Below are positions 8,370 to 18,562 of a stretch of DNA of 64,000 nt, piece after piece (positions within the stretch are counted from its first letter, which is position 1; each line of letters begins with the position of its first letter). This stretch comes from Verrucomicrobiota bacterium. GTDB taxonomy: Bacteria; Verrucomicrobiota; Verrucomicrobiia; Limisphaerales; JACDHS01. The stretch is from the NCBI GenBank assembly GCA_013820875.1, contig JACDHS010000002.1, positions 43,756 to 107,755 of the forward strand, given 5' to 3'. A model generated the notes under the pieces. It saw only the letters and a list, made by a program, of their open reading frames with translations, was not told the DNA's origin and ran no database searches. The position numbers were made by a program, and so were the translations under genes.

Positions 8370-9542
8370 ATGAGCGCCGAATCCAAGTCGATAAATGTCC
8401 TCACCGAACCGCAGCCTGCGCCGGTTGATTTTTCGCGTCCTGTCCAGAAACCGAAGAAAAGCACGTTCAAATTGATCGGGGAAGTCCTCGAGCACGGCGG
8501 ACCGGGCTATCTCCAGTTCGCTATCACCAACATCTGCAATGCGAAGTGCGATTTCTGCGGCTTTGCGGTGGATAAATTTGATCCGAAGCAACGCCGTAGT
8601 GTCACCCTGAAGGAAGCACAGGATGTCATCGATATAGCGGTCAAGAATCATATCGGCTACCTGCTTTTCGTCGGCGGCGAACCGCTCGCGCATAAAGAAT
8701 TGCGCGCCATGGTGCGTTACTCGGCGGAACGCGGCATCAAGCCGATGGTCTGCACCAACGGCTCGCTCTGGACCGACAAGAACATGCGCGACCTGGCGAG
8801 CGACGGCTTGAGCAGCGTGATCATGTCCATTGATTCGCACGACGTCACCAAGCACGAAAAGAATCGCGGGCTGCCCGATGTCTGCCGAAAAATCAAACAA
8901 GCGAACGCAGTCTTCGCGGAACTGGGCATCCAAACCACTGCAAGCGTGACGGCGAGCAAGCTGATTGAAGATTACGAGAAGCTGCCGGGGTTTCTGCAAG
9001 AGCTTGGATTCACCAGTTGCACTTTCAGTTATCCACTGACTTCCCTCGCTTCAAGTTACTTGAGCTTCAGCGATTCGAATCTCGTCTCCTATAAGACGGA
9101 TGAATTGATCGAACTGTTTGAAAAAATCAAACAGATGAAGCAGCGCAGTGGCTATCCAGTGGTGAACCCGACGGAATCGCTCCACGAAATGCAGCGCCAT
9201 TTGCGCGGTGAAAAGGAGAAATTCGCCTGCTTGGGAGGTCATAAATATTTTTATCTCGATTGGAACCTGAATCTTTATCGTTGCCATTTTTGGGAGACGC
9301 CGATGTGCAACGTGTATGAGTGGGACGATTCGAAGTTGATCCGCGACGGTTGCACCCGTTGCATGATTGATTGCTATCGTGATCCGAGTGTCCTGCAGTT
9401 CGTGGCGATCAGCGCGAGCGATGCGTTCAACAATTTGAAAAAGGGAAAGCTGATAGCAGCCACGAAGAATATTTTTGACTCCCGCAATCTCACCTCGCTC
9501 AAAGCCGTGTGGGACGATCGTAAGTGGATTGGGAAAGTTTAG
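8370..9542 (+). CDS. Radical SAM protein with C-terminal cysteine cluster, substrate unknown
   Basis: The [4Fe-4S]/SAM motif is 'CNAKCDFCGF' at about residue 59, followed by 'YLLFVGGEPLAHKELRAMV' (the GGEP strand) and 'GIKPMVCTNGSL'. The C-terminal third contains a second cysteine group ('FACLGGHKYFYLDWNLNLYRC', 'PMCNVYEW', 'GCTRCMIDC'). This is arranged like a SPASM/Twitch auxiliary-cluster region, so a second FeS cluster is likely. It has no biosynthetic neighbours: RNase HI lies upstream and a SNF2 helicase downstream. The general call is secure; the reaction is not predictable from context. Confidence 0.85.
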   Translation: MSAESKSINVLTEPQPAPVDFSRPVQKPKKSTFKLIGEVLEHGGPGYLQFAITNICNAKCDFCGFAVDKFDPKQRRSVTLKEAQDVIDIAVKNHIGYLLFVGGEPLAHKELRAMVRYSAERGIKPMVCTNGSLWTDKNMRDLASDGLSSVIMSIDSHDVTKHEKNRGLPDVCRKIKQANAVFAELGIQTTASVTASKLIEDYEKLPGFLQELGFTSCTFSYPLTSLASSYLSFSDSNLVSYKTDELIELFEKIKQMKQRSGYPVVNPTESLHEMQRHLRGEKEKFACLGGHKYFYLDWNLNLYRCHFWETPMCNVYEWDDSKLIRDGCTRCMIDCYRDPSVLQFVAISASDAFNNLKKGKLIAATKNIFDSRNLTSLKAVWDDRKWIGKV

Positions 9543-9773
9543 GGTCCACGGAATTGACCACAGAGCACTGATAACGGTACGCGGCGTATCCGGAAAGCGG
9601 TTCGCCGCACTTTGCCTCCATGGTGAAAAGCTTCCTCAATCCGGCATTGATCCAGCTTTGAGGAATTTTCGCAGAAATGCATTTCCAGTTGTGTATAGGA
9701 ACAGAATTGTAACGATTCTGATTGACGCAAAGGGGCATTCTCTGACCAATTTATAAGCCTATTTTGGGTAATC

Positions 9774-12700
9774 ATGTCAATCAGTTCACGTAAATCGGGC
9801 AAGACATCGCGCTCGGGCAGCACGACGAAATACGACGCGCATCATAATGTGTTGTCGAAGACGTATGGCGCTCTCGCCGATTTGCGCCGGGAACTTTCCG
9901 ACTCCAAAGCGGCTGTTGCCGAACGCACAGAAATTTTGAGGATGTTCGCCGATTGCCGCGACTCCCAGCGAGCCTGGCTTCTGCTTGAGGATTACTTCGA
10001 GAAGCTGTCGCTCTCCCGCAAAGATTTTTCCAACCAGGAATGGTGGCCGCGTCTCCTGGCCTCCGCCGGAAAGAAACGCCTCGAAGAAACGGCAATTTTA
10101 TTTTTACGGGCGAATCGTCCACTTCCCACCGAGCTTCTCAGTCATGCCAATCTCGATCGCTTTGCCGAAATCGAACAGGCAGAGCAGGAGCAAAAGCTCG
10201 TTCAACAACTGGAACATTGGCTTTTTCCACCCACTCCATTGCACCTGGACTCTCCGCGTGCGGCTTTGCGAGTGGTCTGCGAACCGAAACCGGTGGAACA
10301 AACCGCCGGTCTGCATGGGTTATCCGTCACCTTTCATCTATTCCGTCCACGCACCGGCGAAAAAGCCAAGACTCTGACGGAAATTGTCGAGCTGACCACC
10401 CGGGCATCGCATGAACAGGAATTATTCCTGCCGCGTGATTGGGAATTCGTTCAATGGTTGTCCGATGCTCATCCCGATCCGGAAGGTCTCTGGGGTGACA
10501 GTTTTGTTTTGACCGGGGTTGAGTTGATGCAATGGCTCGTTCGTTGGGGAAATCGCGAGCGACTGGAACTCGCCACCGACCGCAAACTCCTGCAGTTCCA
10601 CGGGCATCTCGCCGAACTGAAACCAACATTGCAGGAAGCTGATGCCGAACTGATATTCACGCACCTTGTTTCGCTTCCGAATGGGAAATCTCGACCGCTG
10701 TCTGCAGCGCAATTTTTCGCGGGCCATCCCAACCTGGCGTTGCTTGGGAACGAGTTTTACCTGTTGCGCAATGCGCCAGCGGCGGAATTGCTCGGCACCT
10801 GGGCAGAAAAACAAGCTCTCCCGGTAACGAAATTGAGCCATCGCATGTTGACTCAACTGCGCCGGACGCAACCCGCGACTGGCGTTGATTGGGATCAACT
10901 CTGCATCGCGCATACTGCCACCCCTCAATTCGTTTTTGAGTTGGAGGATGAAACGGTGCGGCTCCGTCTCCTGGCAGTCAGCGAGAAGGATAAAAGCATC
11001 TGGCGTTGGGCGGGGCACGAATGGCAACTCGAAGAACCGCTGATTCGCACGGTCAACAAGCCGGAGATCCTGGATGATGCGCGACTGGACGAAGCGGTGT
11101 TATGGTTGCGGCGGCTGGACTGGTTCACCCCGGAACCGGGACTCTGGATCGGCGACGCCAATGAAAACTTTTTAAACGGTTTGGCTCTCGCCTGGTCGGA
11201 TCGTCCGAAAGATGCCGAATTCCTCGGCAACCCGGCCTTTCAACGACTCTTCCTCGCTCCGCGCCGTGTTCGCCCGACCATCATGGTCAAAGGCAGTGGC
11301 ATTGATTGGTTCTCCGTTTCGACGGAATGGGAAATCGAGGGATGGAAACTCACGCCGGCTGATTTGCAGCGCCTCGCGACCGCCACGGGACGTTTCGTGA
11401 AACTCCCGGACTCCGGTTGGATGGAACTGGATACTGATGCTGTTCATGCCGCTCATGAAGCTTTTGCGGATCTCGGGCTGGAAGCGTTGACAGCTGGCCC
11501 GCAAAGGGTCGGCATGGCACAAGCGGCGCACCTTGATGAAAAAGGTCTCAAACCGTTCGGCGATTCTGCGGCGGCCAGGGCGTTGCGGGAAAGTTTGTCG
11601 GACTTTCAAGGGATCGCCACGACCAAAATTCCCGGATCCGTGCAGGCGGACCTTCGCCCTTACCAGCAGACTGGCCTTGATTTTCTCTGCCATTTGTCAC
11701 GTCACAAGATGGGTGGAATCCTGGCCGACGACATGGGCCTGGGCAAAACCTTGCAAACATTGACCTGGCTGGCGTGGATGCATGAAGAGTATGCGAAAGA
11801 TCGCAAACCGGTACTGGTGATCTGCCCTGCTTCTGTGCTGCACAACTGGCGGCGTGAAGCGGAACGATTCACCCCACACCTGAAGGTTCTTGTGTTGGAA
11901 AGCGGTTCAGCGCGTCACAATCTCCGGAAACAAATTCCGCAGCACAATATCATCGTGACCAACTACGCATTGCTGCGTCGCGACCTGGAAGCGCTCCAGA
12001 AGTTCTCGTTCCGCGCCATCATTCTCGACGAAGCGCAGTTCATCAAGAACCCCGCCGCGCAGGTCACTCAATCGGTCAAACAATTGAAAGCCGACCAGAA
12101 GTTGGCCCTGACCGGCACACCACTGGAAAATCGATTACTCGATTTGTGGAGCATCGTTGATTTCGTTCAACCTGGTTACCTCGGCACGCAGGATAAATTC
12201 TCAGAAACCTACGAGCCAAAAGATGACGGAGAAAACACAGGGGACATCCAACGCATTGCGCGTCGCCGCCTCTCGGCGAAACTGCGCCCGCTGATGTTGC
12301 GCCGTTTGAAACGTCAGGTGGCGAAAGATCTGCCCGATCGTATTGAGCAACGCCGTGATTGCGATCTCGGTGAGGCGCAACGAAAACTTTACCTCGCGGA
12401 ATTGCGTCGCAGCCGCGAACAGGTCGCCCAGATCGTTGCCGAAAAAGGGGTCAACAAGAGCAAAATTCAAGTGCTCGCGGCGCTCACCCGTTTGCGCCAG
12501 ATCTGTTGTCATCCGAAACTCGTGGGTAATGATGCGGCCTCCGGGAAGACTGAGACCTTGATGGAACTGCTCGAGCCGTTACTGGCTGATAACCAGAAAG
12601 TTTTGGTGTTCAGTCAGTTCGTCCAGATGCTGAAATTATTGGAAAAGGAATGTCATCAACGCGATATCGGCACCCACATCCTCACCGGTGAAACCAAAGA

Positions 12701-13049
12701 TCGCCAGGAAGTGGTGAACGCGTTCCAGGACGACCCGAATGGTTCCGTCTTCTTGCTCAGCCTTCGTGCGGCTGGGACTGGTCTGAATCTGACCACCGCC
12801 AGTTACGTGGTGCTTTACGATCCGTGGTGGAATCCAGCGGTGGAGGCGCAGGCGATCGATCGTTCGCATCGCATCGGCCAGACGCGCGCCGTGAATGCCT
12901 ACCGGTTGATTGCTCCCGGAACCGTTGAAGAAAAGATTTGGGATCTGCAACAGCGCAAAGCCCAGACGATCACCGATGTTCTCGGCGAGGAAGGTTTTGC
13001 CCGAAGCCTCTCTGCGGGAGACCTTGAGTATCTTTTCTCCGAAGACTGA
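9774..13049 (+). CDS. SNF2/Rad54-family DEAD/DEAH helicase
   Basis: A 1091-aa protein. The N-terminal ~610 residues form an extension of unknown fold. The SNF2 ATPase core follows: Walker A 'ILADDMGLGKTLQTLTWLAW', Walker B-type 'AIILDEAQFIKNP', motif III 'ALTGTPLENRLLDLWS', and in the C-terminal lobe 'SLRAAGTGLNLTTASYVVL' and 'AIDRSHRIGQTRAVNAYRL'. Bacterial relatives (HepA/RapA-like) move on double-stranded DNA or remodel protein-DNA complexes. No restriction or methylase partner is adjacent, so a specific defence role is not supported. The plus-strand start at 9774 gives MSISSRKSGKTSRSG, a basic N-terminus. Confidence 0.92.
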   Translation: MSISSRKSGKTSRSGSTTKYDAHHNVLSKTYGALADLRRELSDSKAAVAERTEILRMFADCRDSQRAWLLLEDYFEKLSLSRKDFSNQEWWPRLLASAGKKRLEETAILFLRANRPLPTELLSHANLDRFAEIEQAEQEQKLVQQLEHWLFPPTPLHLDSPRAALRVVCEPKPVEQTAGLHGLSVTFHLFRPRTGEKAKTLTEIVELTTRASHEQELFLPRDWEFVQWLSDAHPDPEGLWGDSFVLTGVELMQWLVRWGNRERLELATDRKLLQFHGHLAELKPTLQEADAELIFTHLVSLPNGKSRPLSAAQFFAGHPNLALLGNEFYLLRNAPAAELLGTWAEKQALPVTKLSHRMLTQLRRTQPATGVDWDQLCIAHTATPQFVFELEDETVRLRLLAVSEKDKSIWRWAGHEWQLEEPLIRTVNKPEILDDARLDEAVLWLRRLDWFTPEPGLWIGDANENFLNGLALAWSDRPKDAEFLGNPAFQRLFLAPRRVRPTIMVKGSGIDWFSVSTEWEIEGWKLTPADLQRLATATGRFVKLPDSGWMELDTDAVHAAHEAFADLGLEALTAGPQRVGMAQAAHLDEKGLKPFGDSAAARALRESLSDFQGIATTKIPGSVQADLRPYQQTGLDFLCHLSRHKMGGILADDMGLGKTLQTLTWLAWMHEEYAKDRKPVLVICPASVLHNWRREAERFTPHLKVLVLESGSARHNLRKQIPQHNIIVTNYALLRRDLEALQKFSFRAIILDEAQFIKNPAAQVTQSVKQLKADQKLALTGTPLENRLLDLWSIVDFVQPGYLGTQDKFSETYEPKDDGENTGDIQRIARRRLSAKLRPLMLRRLKRQVAKDLPDRIEQRRDCDLGEAQRKLYLAELRRSREQVAQIVAEKGVNKSKIQVLAALTRLRQICCHPKLVGNDAASGKTETLMELLEPLLADNQKVLVFSQFVQMLKLLEKECHQRDIGTHILTGETKDRQEVVNAFQDDPNGSVFLLSLRAAGTGLNLTTASYVVLYDPWWNPAVEAQAIDRSHRIGQTRAVNAYRLIAPGTVEEKIWDLQQRKAQTITDVLGEEGFARSLSAGDLEYLFSED

Positions 13050-13097
13050 CGTCCGGGCAGGTATTGTAATTTTCTGCATTCCGACTAAAACCGAGGG

Positions 13098-13715
13098 ATG
13101 AGATTTCTGGGGGCCGTTGTTCTACTTCTCTGGGGCGGGACTGGGTTCATTCAGGCGCAAGATTCAATCACTGCGCCGGACATAACTTACAAGACCTCTG
13201 ACGCATTCAGACCGGGCACTTACGAAGTCACCGCTGGCGCGGCTGTTTATTTCTCCCCCTTTGTCGCTACACACAATCGTCCGACTTTCAATTATGCGGT
13301 TGCCGTCGTGGATGTCGGCTACATGCTGACAGAGATTCGGGAATGGGGAGTGGCACGTGGGAATTTGGAGGTATTGGGGGAAGTTTTTGCTGGCGGAGTA
13401 TTTGTCGGTCACGGCAACTATCTGGCGGGATTAACCGCGTGGTTGCGTTATAACTTCGTGCAACCGGACTGGAAAGTTGTGCCGTATGCCCAGTTGGGGT
13501 GGGGTGTATCCGCGATGGATTTCGATCAAAAGTATTTCGGGCAGGTCTTCAGCTTCAACATGGGAACTGCTTTCGGGTTTCGCTATTTTCTCCGCCCTGA
13601 CCTCGCGTTGAATGCTGAATATCGCTTTCAACACCTGTCCAACGCCAACACGGGACCGAATAATTTAGGCATCAACGCGCAAGGAGTCATGATGGGCGTT
13701 TCCTGGTTCTTTTGA
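13098..13715 (+). CDS. Acyloxyacyl hydrolase / PagL-like lipid A 3-O-deacylase
   Basis: A 205-aa outer-membrane beta-barrel with a signal peptide ('GAVVLLLWGGTGFIQAQ'). Alternating aromatic/small strands run through the protein, with 'VPYAQLGWGVSAMD' in the middle, a C-terminal strand ending in Phe ('MMGVSWFF'), and the PagL-type catalytic His-Ser pair in 'EYRFQHLSNANTG'. PagL proteins remove the 3-O-linked acyl chain of lipid A. It starts 48 bp after the SNF2 stop with a purine-rich 'gaggg' upstream, so it may be cotranscribed, though a functional link is not apparent. Confidence 0.82.
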   Translation: MRFLGAVVLLLWGGTGFIQAQDSITAPDITYKTSDAFRPGTYEVTAGAAVYFSPFVATHNRPTFNYAVAVVDVGYMLTEIREWGVARGNLEVLGEVFAGGVFVGHGNYLAGLTAWLRYNFVQPDWKVVPYAQLGWGVSAMDFDQKYFGQVFSFNMGTAFGFRYFLRPDLALNAEYRFQHLSNANTGPNNLGINAQGVMMGVSWFF

Positions 13716-13884
13716 TATTACTTCCCCATCTCCCCCGAAAAATTAAATTCCATTACTGTTGACAAAAGCTTTTAACGGGAGCACCTGTTAACCATTCCCA
13801 TGGAGCCGTAATCCCCCCGAGTCGAGCAGTCTGTCTGCTGCCGTCGTTTGGCGTCTCGGGAATGTAACAAAAAATCCAAATCAC

Positions 13885-14949
13885 ATGAACACACGTAAAA
13901 ACATCATTCGTCCTCTATTCATCGCTGCAGCAACGCTGTTGCTGAGCCCGGAACTGATCGCTCAGACTACAAAAGCTCCGCAGCCGACAATCTGCACGAG
14001 AGCCTGCTGGGGAGCCGCCGCAAGCAGCTGCACCACTACAATCTCGGCCCTAAGCCGGGCCATCATTCACCACACCGAAAACTCGAATGATTTCAATGTC
14101 ACCAGCCTCGATGGGTCAAAGTCCAGAATGCGCGCGACTCAAAGTTATCACCAGAACACCCTGGGATGGTGCGATATCGGCTACCACTTCACAGTCGATA
14201 AGTTCGGAAACATTTTCGAAGCTCGCGCCAACTCAATGAGCGGCTTGCCTCGCGGCGCCCACGACGGCTGCAATGCCAATAGCTTCGGCTTCTCCTGCCT
14301 TGGCAATTTCAATCCTGGAATCAACGTGCCACCCACTGCCATGCGCAGCGCCCTATATGACGTCATCGCGTGGCGTATGCCGAATGGCTGGTCTCCCTAC
14401 GGAAGTGGAACCTACTGCGGCGTTACTGCAGGTTATACCGACGGCCATCGCGTCGTCTCCACCAAGACCTGCCCAGGCGATAATGTGTATCAATACATCA
14501 CCACCAATTACAGCGGTGGCGAAGCGAGAAACGGCATTGCCGCCCGACGCACCACTGCCGTGATCGTGGACAACAACGCTTCAGGCTTTACGGCATCCTC
14601 AACCTGGGTAACTGCCACATCGGCGCCGGATAAATACGGTTCCGATTACCGTTTCCGTTCCACCCAGGCTATCAGTGATGCCGCAACATGGACGGTCAAT
14701 CTGGGCAGCACAAAGACCTACAGCGTCCATGCGTGGTGGAGCGCTGGAACCAATCGTTCCGCCTCGGCTCCCTACATCGTTTATCACGCGTCTGGTTCGA
14801 CTACTGTTGCCAAAAACCAGCAATCCAATGGTGGTTCATGGCAATCACTCGGTAGCTGGAGCATGAACGCCGGCAGTAACCAGGTGAAACTCTCCTGTTG
14901 GACTACCACTGGATACGTGGTCATCGCCGATGCCATCAAGTGGCAGTAA
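13885..14949 (+). CDS. Secreted N-acetylmuramoyl-L-alanine amidase with golvesin-like C-terminus
   Basis: A signal peptide ('PLFIAAATLLLSPELIAQ') is followed by an Amidase_2/PGRP domain (residues ~30-215). Likely Zn ligands are visible in 'AIIHHTENSND' and in 'DGHRVVSTKTCPGD'. The C-terminal ~135 residues ('AVIVDNNASGFTASSTW' to 'VVIADAIKWQ') match golvesin/Xly carbohydrate-binding-like domains found at the ends of secreted hydrolases. It would cleave the amide bond between MurNAc and the stem peptide. It is monocistronic and ends at a strong terminator. Confidence 0.9.
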   Translation: MNTRKNIIRPLFIAAATLLLSPELIAQTTKAPQPTICTRACWGAAASSCTTTISALSRAIIHHTENSNDFNVTSLDGSKSRMRATQSYHQNTLGWCDIGYHFTVDKFGNIFEARANSMSGLPRGAHDGCNANSFGFSCLGNFNPGINVPPTAMRSALYDVIAWRMPNGWSPYGSGTYCGVTAGYTDGHRVVSTKTCPGDNVYQYITTNYSGGEARNGIAARRTTAVIVDNNASGFTASSTWVTATSAPDKYGSDYRFRSTQAISDAATWTVNLGSTKTYSVHAWWSAGTNRSASAPYIVYHASGSTTVAKNQQSNGGSWQSLGSWSMNAGSNQVKLSCWTTTGYVVIADAIKWQ

Positions 14950-14975
14950 ATTTTCTTCAATAAGAAAAAATCACA

Positions 14976-15005
14976 CCCTGAGCAGAATTCTGCTCAGGGT
15001 TTTTT
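14976..15005 (+). terminator. Rho-independent terminator
   Basis: A perfect 24-bp palindrome (ccctgagcagaa/ttctgctcaggg) is followed directly by six T residues. It starts 27 bp after the amidase stop codon. Confidence 0.9.
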
Positions 15006-15169
15006 CGTCTTGAGGACAACTTCCGAGGAATCTCTTCCATATTTCAAATGGCAGGAGCCTGACATCCGTGGCGAACACTGCCTGCACCCCGAATCATCGC
15101 AAATCGTAAGCCAACAACAGCACGCCGCCTGATGGGGGGAAACCCTGCTGTCATTTATGATTTGAGATT

Positions 15170-18100
15170 ATGTCAGACGGTGAGTTGCTAATTCCCGTGC
15201 CCTGCGCACCAGTAAAACCATTCTCCGAACCACCCATACCTGCCCTGAGTGATGGTGGCCCACTCCAAATTCCAGAATCCGCGCCGCGCACTTTAGTCCA
15301 GGCTATGCTGCTCACCGCATCATCCCGCCCGAACCGCGGTGTCAGGTTCATCCATGCAGATGGCAAGGAATCATTTCAAACCTATCCCATGTTACTCGCG
15401 CGGGCGCGGCGGATTCTCACCGGGATGCGGCAGGCCGGGATCAAACCACGCCAAGGGGTCATCCTGCAGATAGAAGAAATGGACTTTCACTTTGCCTCCT
15501 TCTGGGCCTGCGTTCTCGGCGGCATGATCCCCGTCACTGTCGCGATTCCTTCCAGCTACAAACAAAAAGACGGAGTGGTCGCAAAACTTTATCACACCTG
15601 GAAGCTACTGGGTGGCGCGCCGATTCTCACCAACGCGCACCTCGTTGATTCCATCGCCAGCCTTGAGCCGACCCTCGAAATGCATGGGTTAAAAATCCTT
15701 TCAGTGGAGGAACTGGCCGGGCACGAAGAAGCTTCCGAGCTTTATGATGCCCAGCCAAACGACCCCTTCTTTTACCAACTCACATCCGGCAGCACGGGTG
15801 TCCCGAAATGCATCCAGGAAACGCATCGCGGCGTCATCGCTCATATTCACGCCTCCCAGCAATTCTGCCGTTATTCAGAAAACGAAGTGACGCTGAACTG
15901 GCTCCCGTTCGATCATGTCGTGCCGATTCTCACCGTTCATTTGAAAGACGTTTATCTCGGATACGAACAGATCCATGTGAAGCCGGATGTCATTCTCTCC
16001 AATCCGGGCACATGGTTGGAACTGATCGAAAAACATCGCGTGACACTTACCTGGGCGCCGAACTTTGGGTTCAAACGCGTGGCTGATTTCCTTGGAAAAA
16101 ATCCTGATAAAACGTTCGACCTCAGCTCGGTAAAGTTCTTCATGAATGCTGGCGAACAGGTCACCGGCCCAGTGGTGCAGGAGTTCTTGCGCGCGGTGCA
16201 AACCTTCGGCGTCAACGAAACCGCGATGCAACCTGCGTTTGGCATGGCGGAAGCCTGCACCTGCATGACCTACACAAATGATTTCTCGATGGCCTGCAGT
16301 CCGCGCCGCTTCAGCAAACATTCCCTGGGCGCCACGTTGGAGGAAGTTCGCGATGGCAAAGAGCCTGCGGCTGAATTTGTCGATCTTGGCGCGCCTGTTC
16401 CCGGAGTGGCGATTCGAATTACAAACGCTAAAAATGAAGTAATGCCAGAGCGCGTCATCGGCCGGTTCCAAATCAAAGGCGCCGTCGTAACACCAGGTTA
16501 CCTGCACAATCCCAGGGCGAACGAAGAAGCCTTTGTCGGCGATGGCTGGTTTAATACCGGCGATCTTGGCTTCATTTTGGATGGACACCTTTTTCTCACC
16601 GGTCGCGAGAAGGAAATGATTATCATTCGCGGCGCCAAATTCTACTGCTACGAAATCGAAGATCTCGTGAATAGCATCCGGGAAGTGGAACCGACATTCG
16701 CGGCAGCCTGTTCCTCAGCCGATGCGAAAACTGGCACAGAGATGTTGTCCATATTCTTCGTGGCGAAACCCGGGAGCAACCCGCTCCAAATCAGCCGGGC
16801 CATTCGCGAAAGAGTGACCACCGCCTTTGGCATTTCGCCCGGAGTCGTTCTGCCGCTCGCCAGAAATCAATTCTTAAAAACCACGAGCGGAAAAATCCAG
16901 CGCACCCAGATGAAACAGAATCTGGAACAGGGGGGTTACACAGAGATTCTGCAGAGCCTCCAGAATTCCCACCGATCCGACGGGCAGGCACCGGAGACGG
17001 ACACCGAGAAGAAGGTGGCGGAAATCTGGAGCGAAGTTTTGGGGGACATTCAGTTCGGTGCAAACACCAGCATCTTCGAAGTCGGAGGCGATTCCTTGAA
17101 AGCATCACAAATCATTTCACGCGTCCGCGAGCAGTTCAGCGTGTCACTTCCATTGCCCACCATTTTCGAAGAAGCCAGGACGATTTCTGGCATGGCGCGA
17201 TGGATCGAGAAATTGCAGCGCAGCACCGTGCTTGATGACGCCCCGCAACTGAAATCAATCTCGCGTGGGAAAGAGTTGCCCGCCTCCTTCGGGCAGGAAC
17301 AACTCTGGATCCTGGATCAAATGGAGCCAGGCACCTCGCTCTACAACATCTGTCGGACAGTTGAGTTATTCGGAAAGCTGGACCTGGACGTTCTGGAGCA
17401 AAGCCTGAATGACATTGTGGCGCGCCACGACATTTTCCGGACAAACCTTCGATTCGATCGCGACCTTCAGCAGGTGGTCGCTCCTCATGCAAAAGTGGAT
17501 TTACCCATTCTGGATCTGACCGGTTCCCCCCAGGAATACCGCCGCACACTTGCACTTGGCACTGCCGAAATCGAAGCCCGCATTCCTTTCCAATTGGCGA
17601 CCGGACGACTCTTTCGAGCCAAATTGCTTCGCCTGAATCCGAAGGAACACCTTCTTGTCCTAACGTTTCACCAAACGGTTATTGATGGCTGGTCCGTGGA
17701 CATCGTCCTGCGTGAATTGCAGGAAATATATTCCGCTCACGCTTCCGGAAAACCTTCTCAACTGCCAGCGTTGAAACTTCAGTATGCTGATTTCGCCGCA
17801 TGGCAACGCGAGGCGCTGTCACCGAAAACGGTTGAAGAACAGGTCGCGTTTTGGAAGAAGCAGTTATCCGGTTCCATGCCCTCCTTGAAATTGGCCGGCA
17901 GCCAACCGAAGAAGTTTGCGACCAGCAAAGCTCGCGTCGAAACGCTTCTCCTTAGCCCGGAACTCACGGCGCAACTCCGGGAATTTAATCGTCGGGAGAA
18001 CTCCACGTTGTTCATGACATTGCTGGCCGCGTATAACTTATTGCTCGCTCAATGCAGCAAGCAGAATGAATTTTTTGTAGGCGCACCCAAGAATAACCGA

Positions 18101-18562
18101 AGCACCCCAGACCTGGAAAAGATGGCGGGCTTCTTCGTCAACACACTCGTCCTGCGCAACAAACTGGCGCCGGAAACATCTTTTGCGGAGTTGGTCTCGC
18201 AAATCCGCGCGAATTCCATGAAAGCATTCTCGAATGCCGATGTGCCGTTCCAAAAAGTGGTGCAGGCTATGCGAACCACCGGAAATCCATCATTCTTCCA
18301 GGTGTGGTTTGGCGCAATTGATTGCCTGCAACCATTCCAGATGGGCGAAGTAAAAGCCGTGCCGCACTTTGTCTCTCCAGGAACGGCGCAATTCGATCTT
18401 GCTGTGTTTATTTCAGAACAAAAGGATACGGTAACCTGCCTGTTCGAGTATCGAACCGATCTCTTCAGCAGTGATGCCATCGGAGCCTTGATGACTCAAT
18501 TCGAGAAACTGGTTCGGCAATCCGTTTCGCACCAGGACAAATCTCTCCTGAAATCCTCGTGA
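15170..18562 (+). CDS. Stand-alone NRPS-like protein: acyl-AMP ligase, carrier, condensation domain
   Basis: Domain order: an AMP-forming ligase (residues ~40-590; 'QLTSGSTGVPKCIQETHRG', 'NTGDLGFILDGHLFLTGREK', 'TTSGKIQRTQMK'), whose 'LNWLPFDHV' and 'LTWAPNFGF' phrases resemble fatty-acyl-AMP ligases; a phosphopantetheine carrier with the attachment Ser at about 642 ('FEVGGDSLKASQI'); and a condensation domain (~705-1120; 'FGQEQLWILDQM'). The condensation motif, normally HHxxxDG, reads HQTVIDG at residues 834-840, so the second, catalytic His is Gln. No thioesterase, phosphopantetheinyl transferase or export gene lies nearby. It probably activates an acyl group and passes it to the carrier; the final acceptor is unknown. 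Confidence 0.85.
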   Translation: MSDGELLIPVPCAPVKPFSEPPIPALSDGGPLQIPESAPRTLVQAMLLTASSRPNRGVRFIHADGKESFQTYPMLLARARRILTGMRQAGIKPRQGVILQIEEMDFHFASFWACVLGGMIPVTVAIPSSYKQKDGVVAKLYHTWKLLGGAPILTNAHLVDSIASLEPTLEMHGLKILSVEELAGHEEASELYDAQPNDPFFYQLTSGSTGVPKCIQETHRGVIAHIHASQQFCRYSENEVTLNWLPFDHVVPILTVHLKDVYLGYEQIHVKPDVILSNPGTWLELIEKHRVTLTWAPNFGFKRVADFLGKNPDKTFDLSSVKFFMNAGEQVTGPVVQEFLRAVQTFGVNETAMQPAFGMAEACTCMTYTNDFSMACSPRRFSKHSLGATLEEVRDGKEPAAEFVDLGAPVPGVAIRITNAKNEVMPERVIGRFQIKGAVVTPGYLHNPRANEEAFVGDGWFNTGDLGFILDGHLFLTGREKEMIIIRGAKFYCYEIEDLVNSIREVEPTFAAACSSADAKTGTEMLSIFFVAKPGSNPLQISRAIRERVTTAFGISPGVVLPLARNQFLKTTSGKIQRTQMKQNLEQGGYTEILQSLQNSHRSDGQAPETDTEKKVAEIWSEVLGDIQFGANTSIFEVGGDSLKASQIISRVREQFSVSLPLPTIFEEARTISGMARWIEKLQRSTVLDDAPQLKSISRGKELPASFGQEQLWILDQMEPGTSLYNICRTVELFGKLDLDVLEQSLNDIVARHDIFRTNLRFDRDLQQVVAPHAKVDLPILDLTGSPQEYRRTLALGTAEIEARIPFQLATGRLFRAKLLRLNPKEHLLVLTFHQTVIDGWSVDIVLRELQEIYSAHASGKPSQLPALKLQYADFAAWQREALSPKTVEEQVAFWKKQLSGSMPSLKLAGSQPKKFATSKARVETLLLSPELTAQLREFNRRENSTLFMTLLAAYNLLLAQCSKQNEFFVGAPKNNRSTPDLEKMAGFFVNTLVLRNKLAPETSFAELVSQIRANSMKAFSNADVPFQKVVQAMRTTGNPSFFQVWFGAIDCLQPFQMGEVKAVPHFVSPGTAQFDLAVFISEQKDTVTCLFEYRTDLFSSDAIGALMTQFEKLVRQSVSHQDKSLLKSS

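Noticed and set aside
8175-8999. 274-aa minus-strand ORF
   Set aside because: Antisense to the radical SAM gene, which has all its motifs intact.
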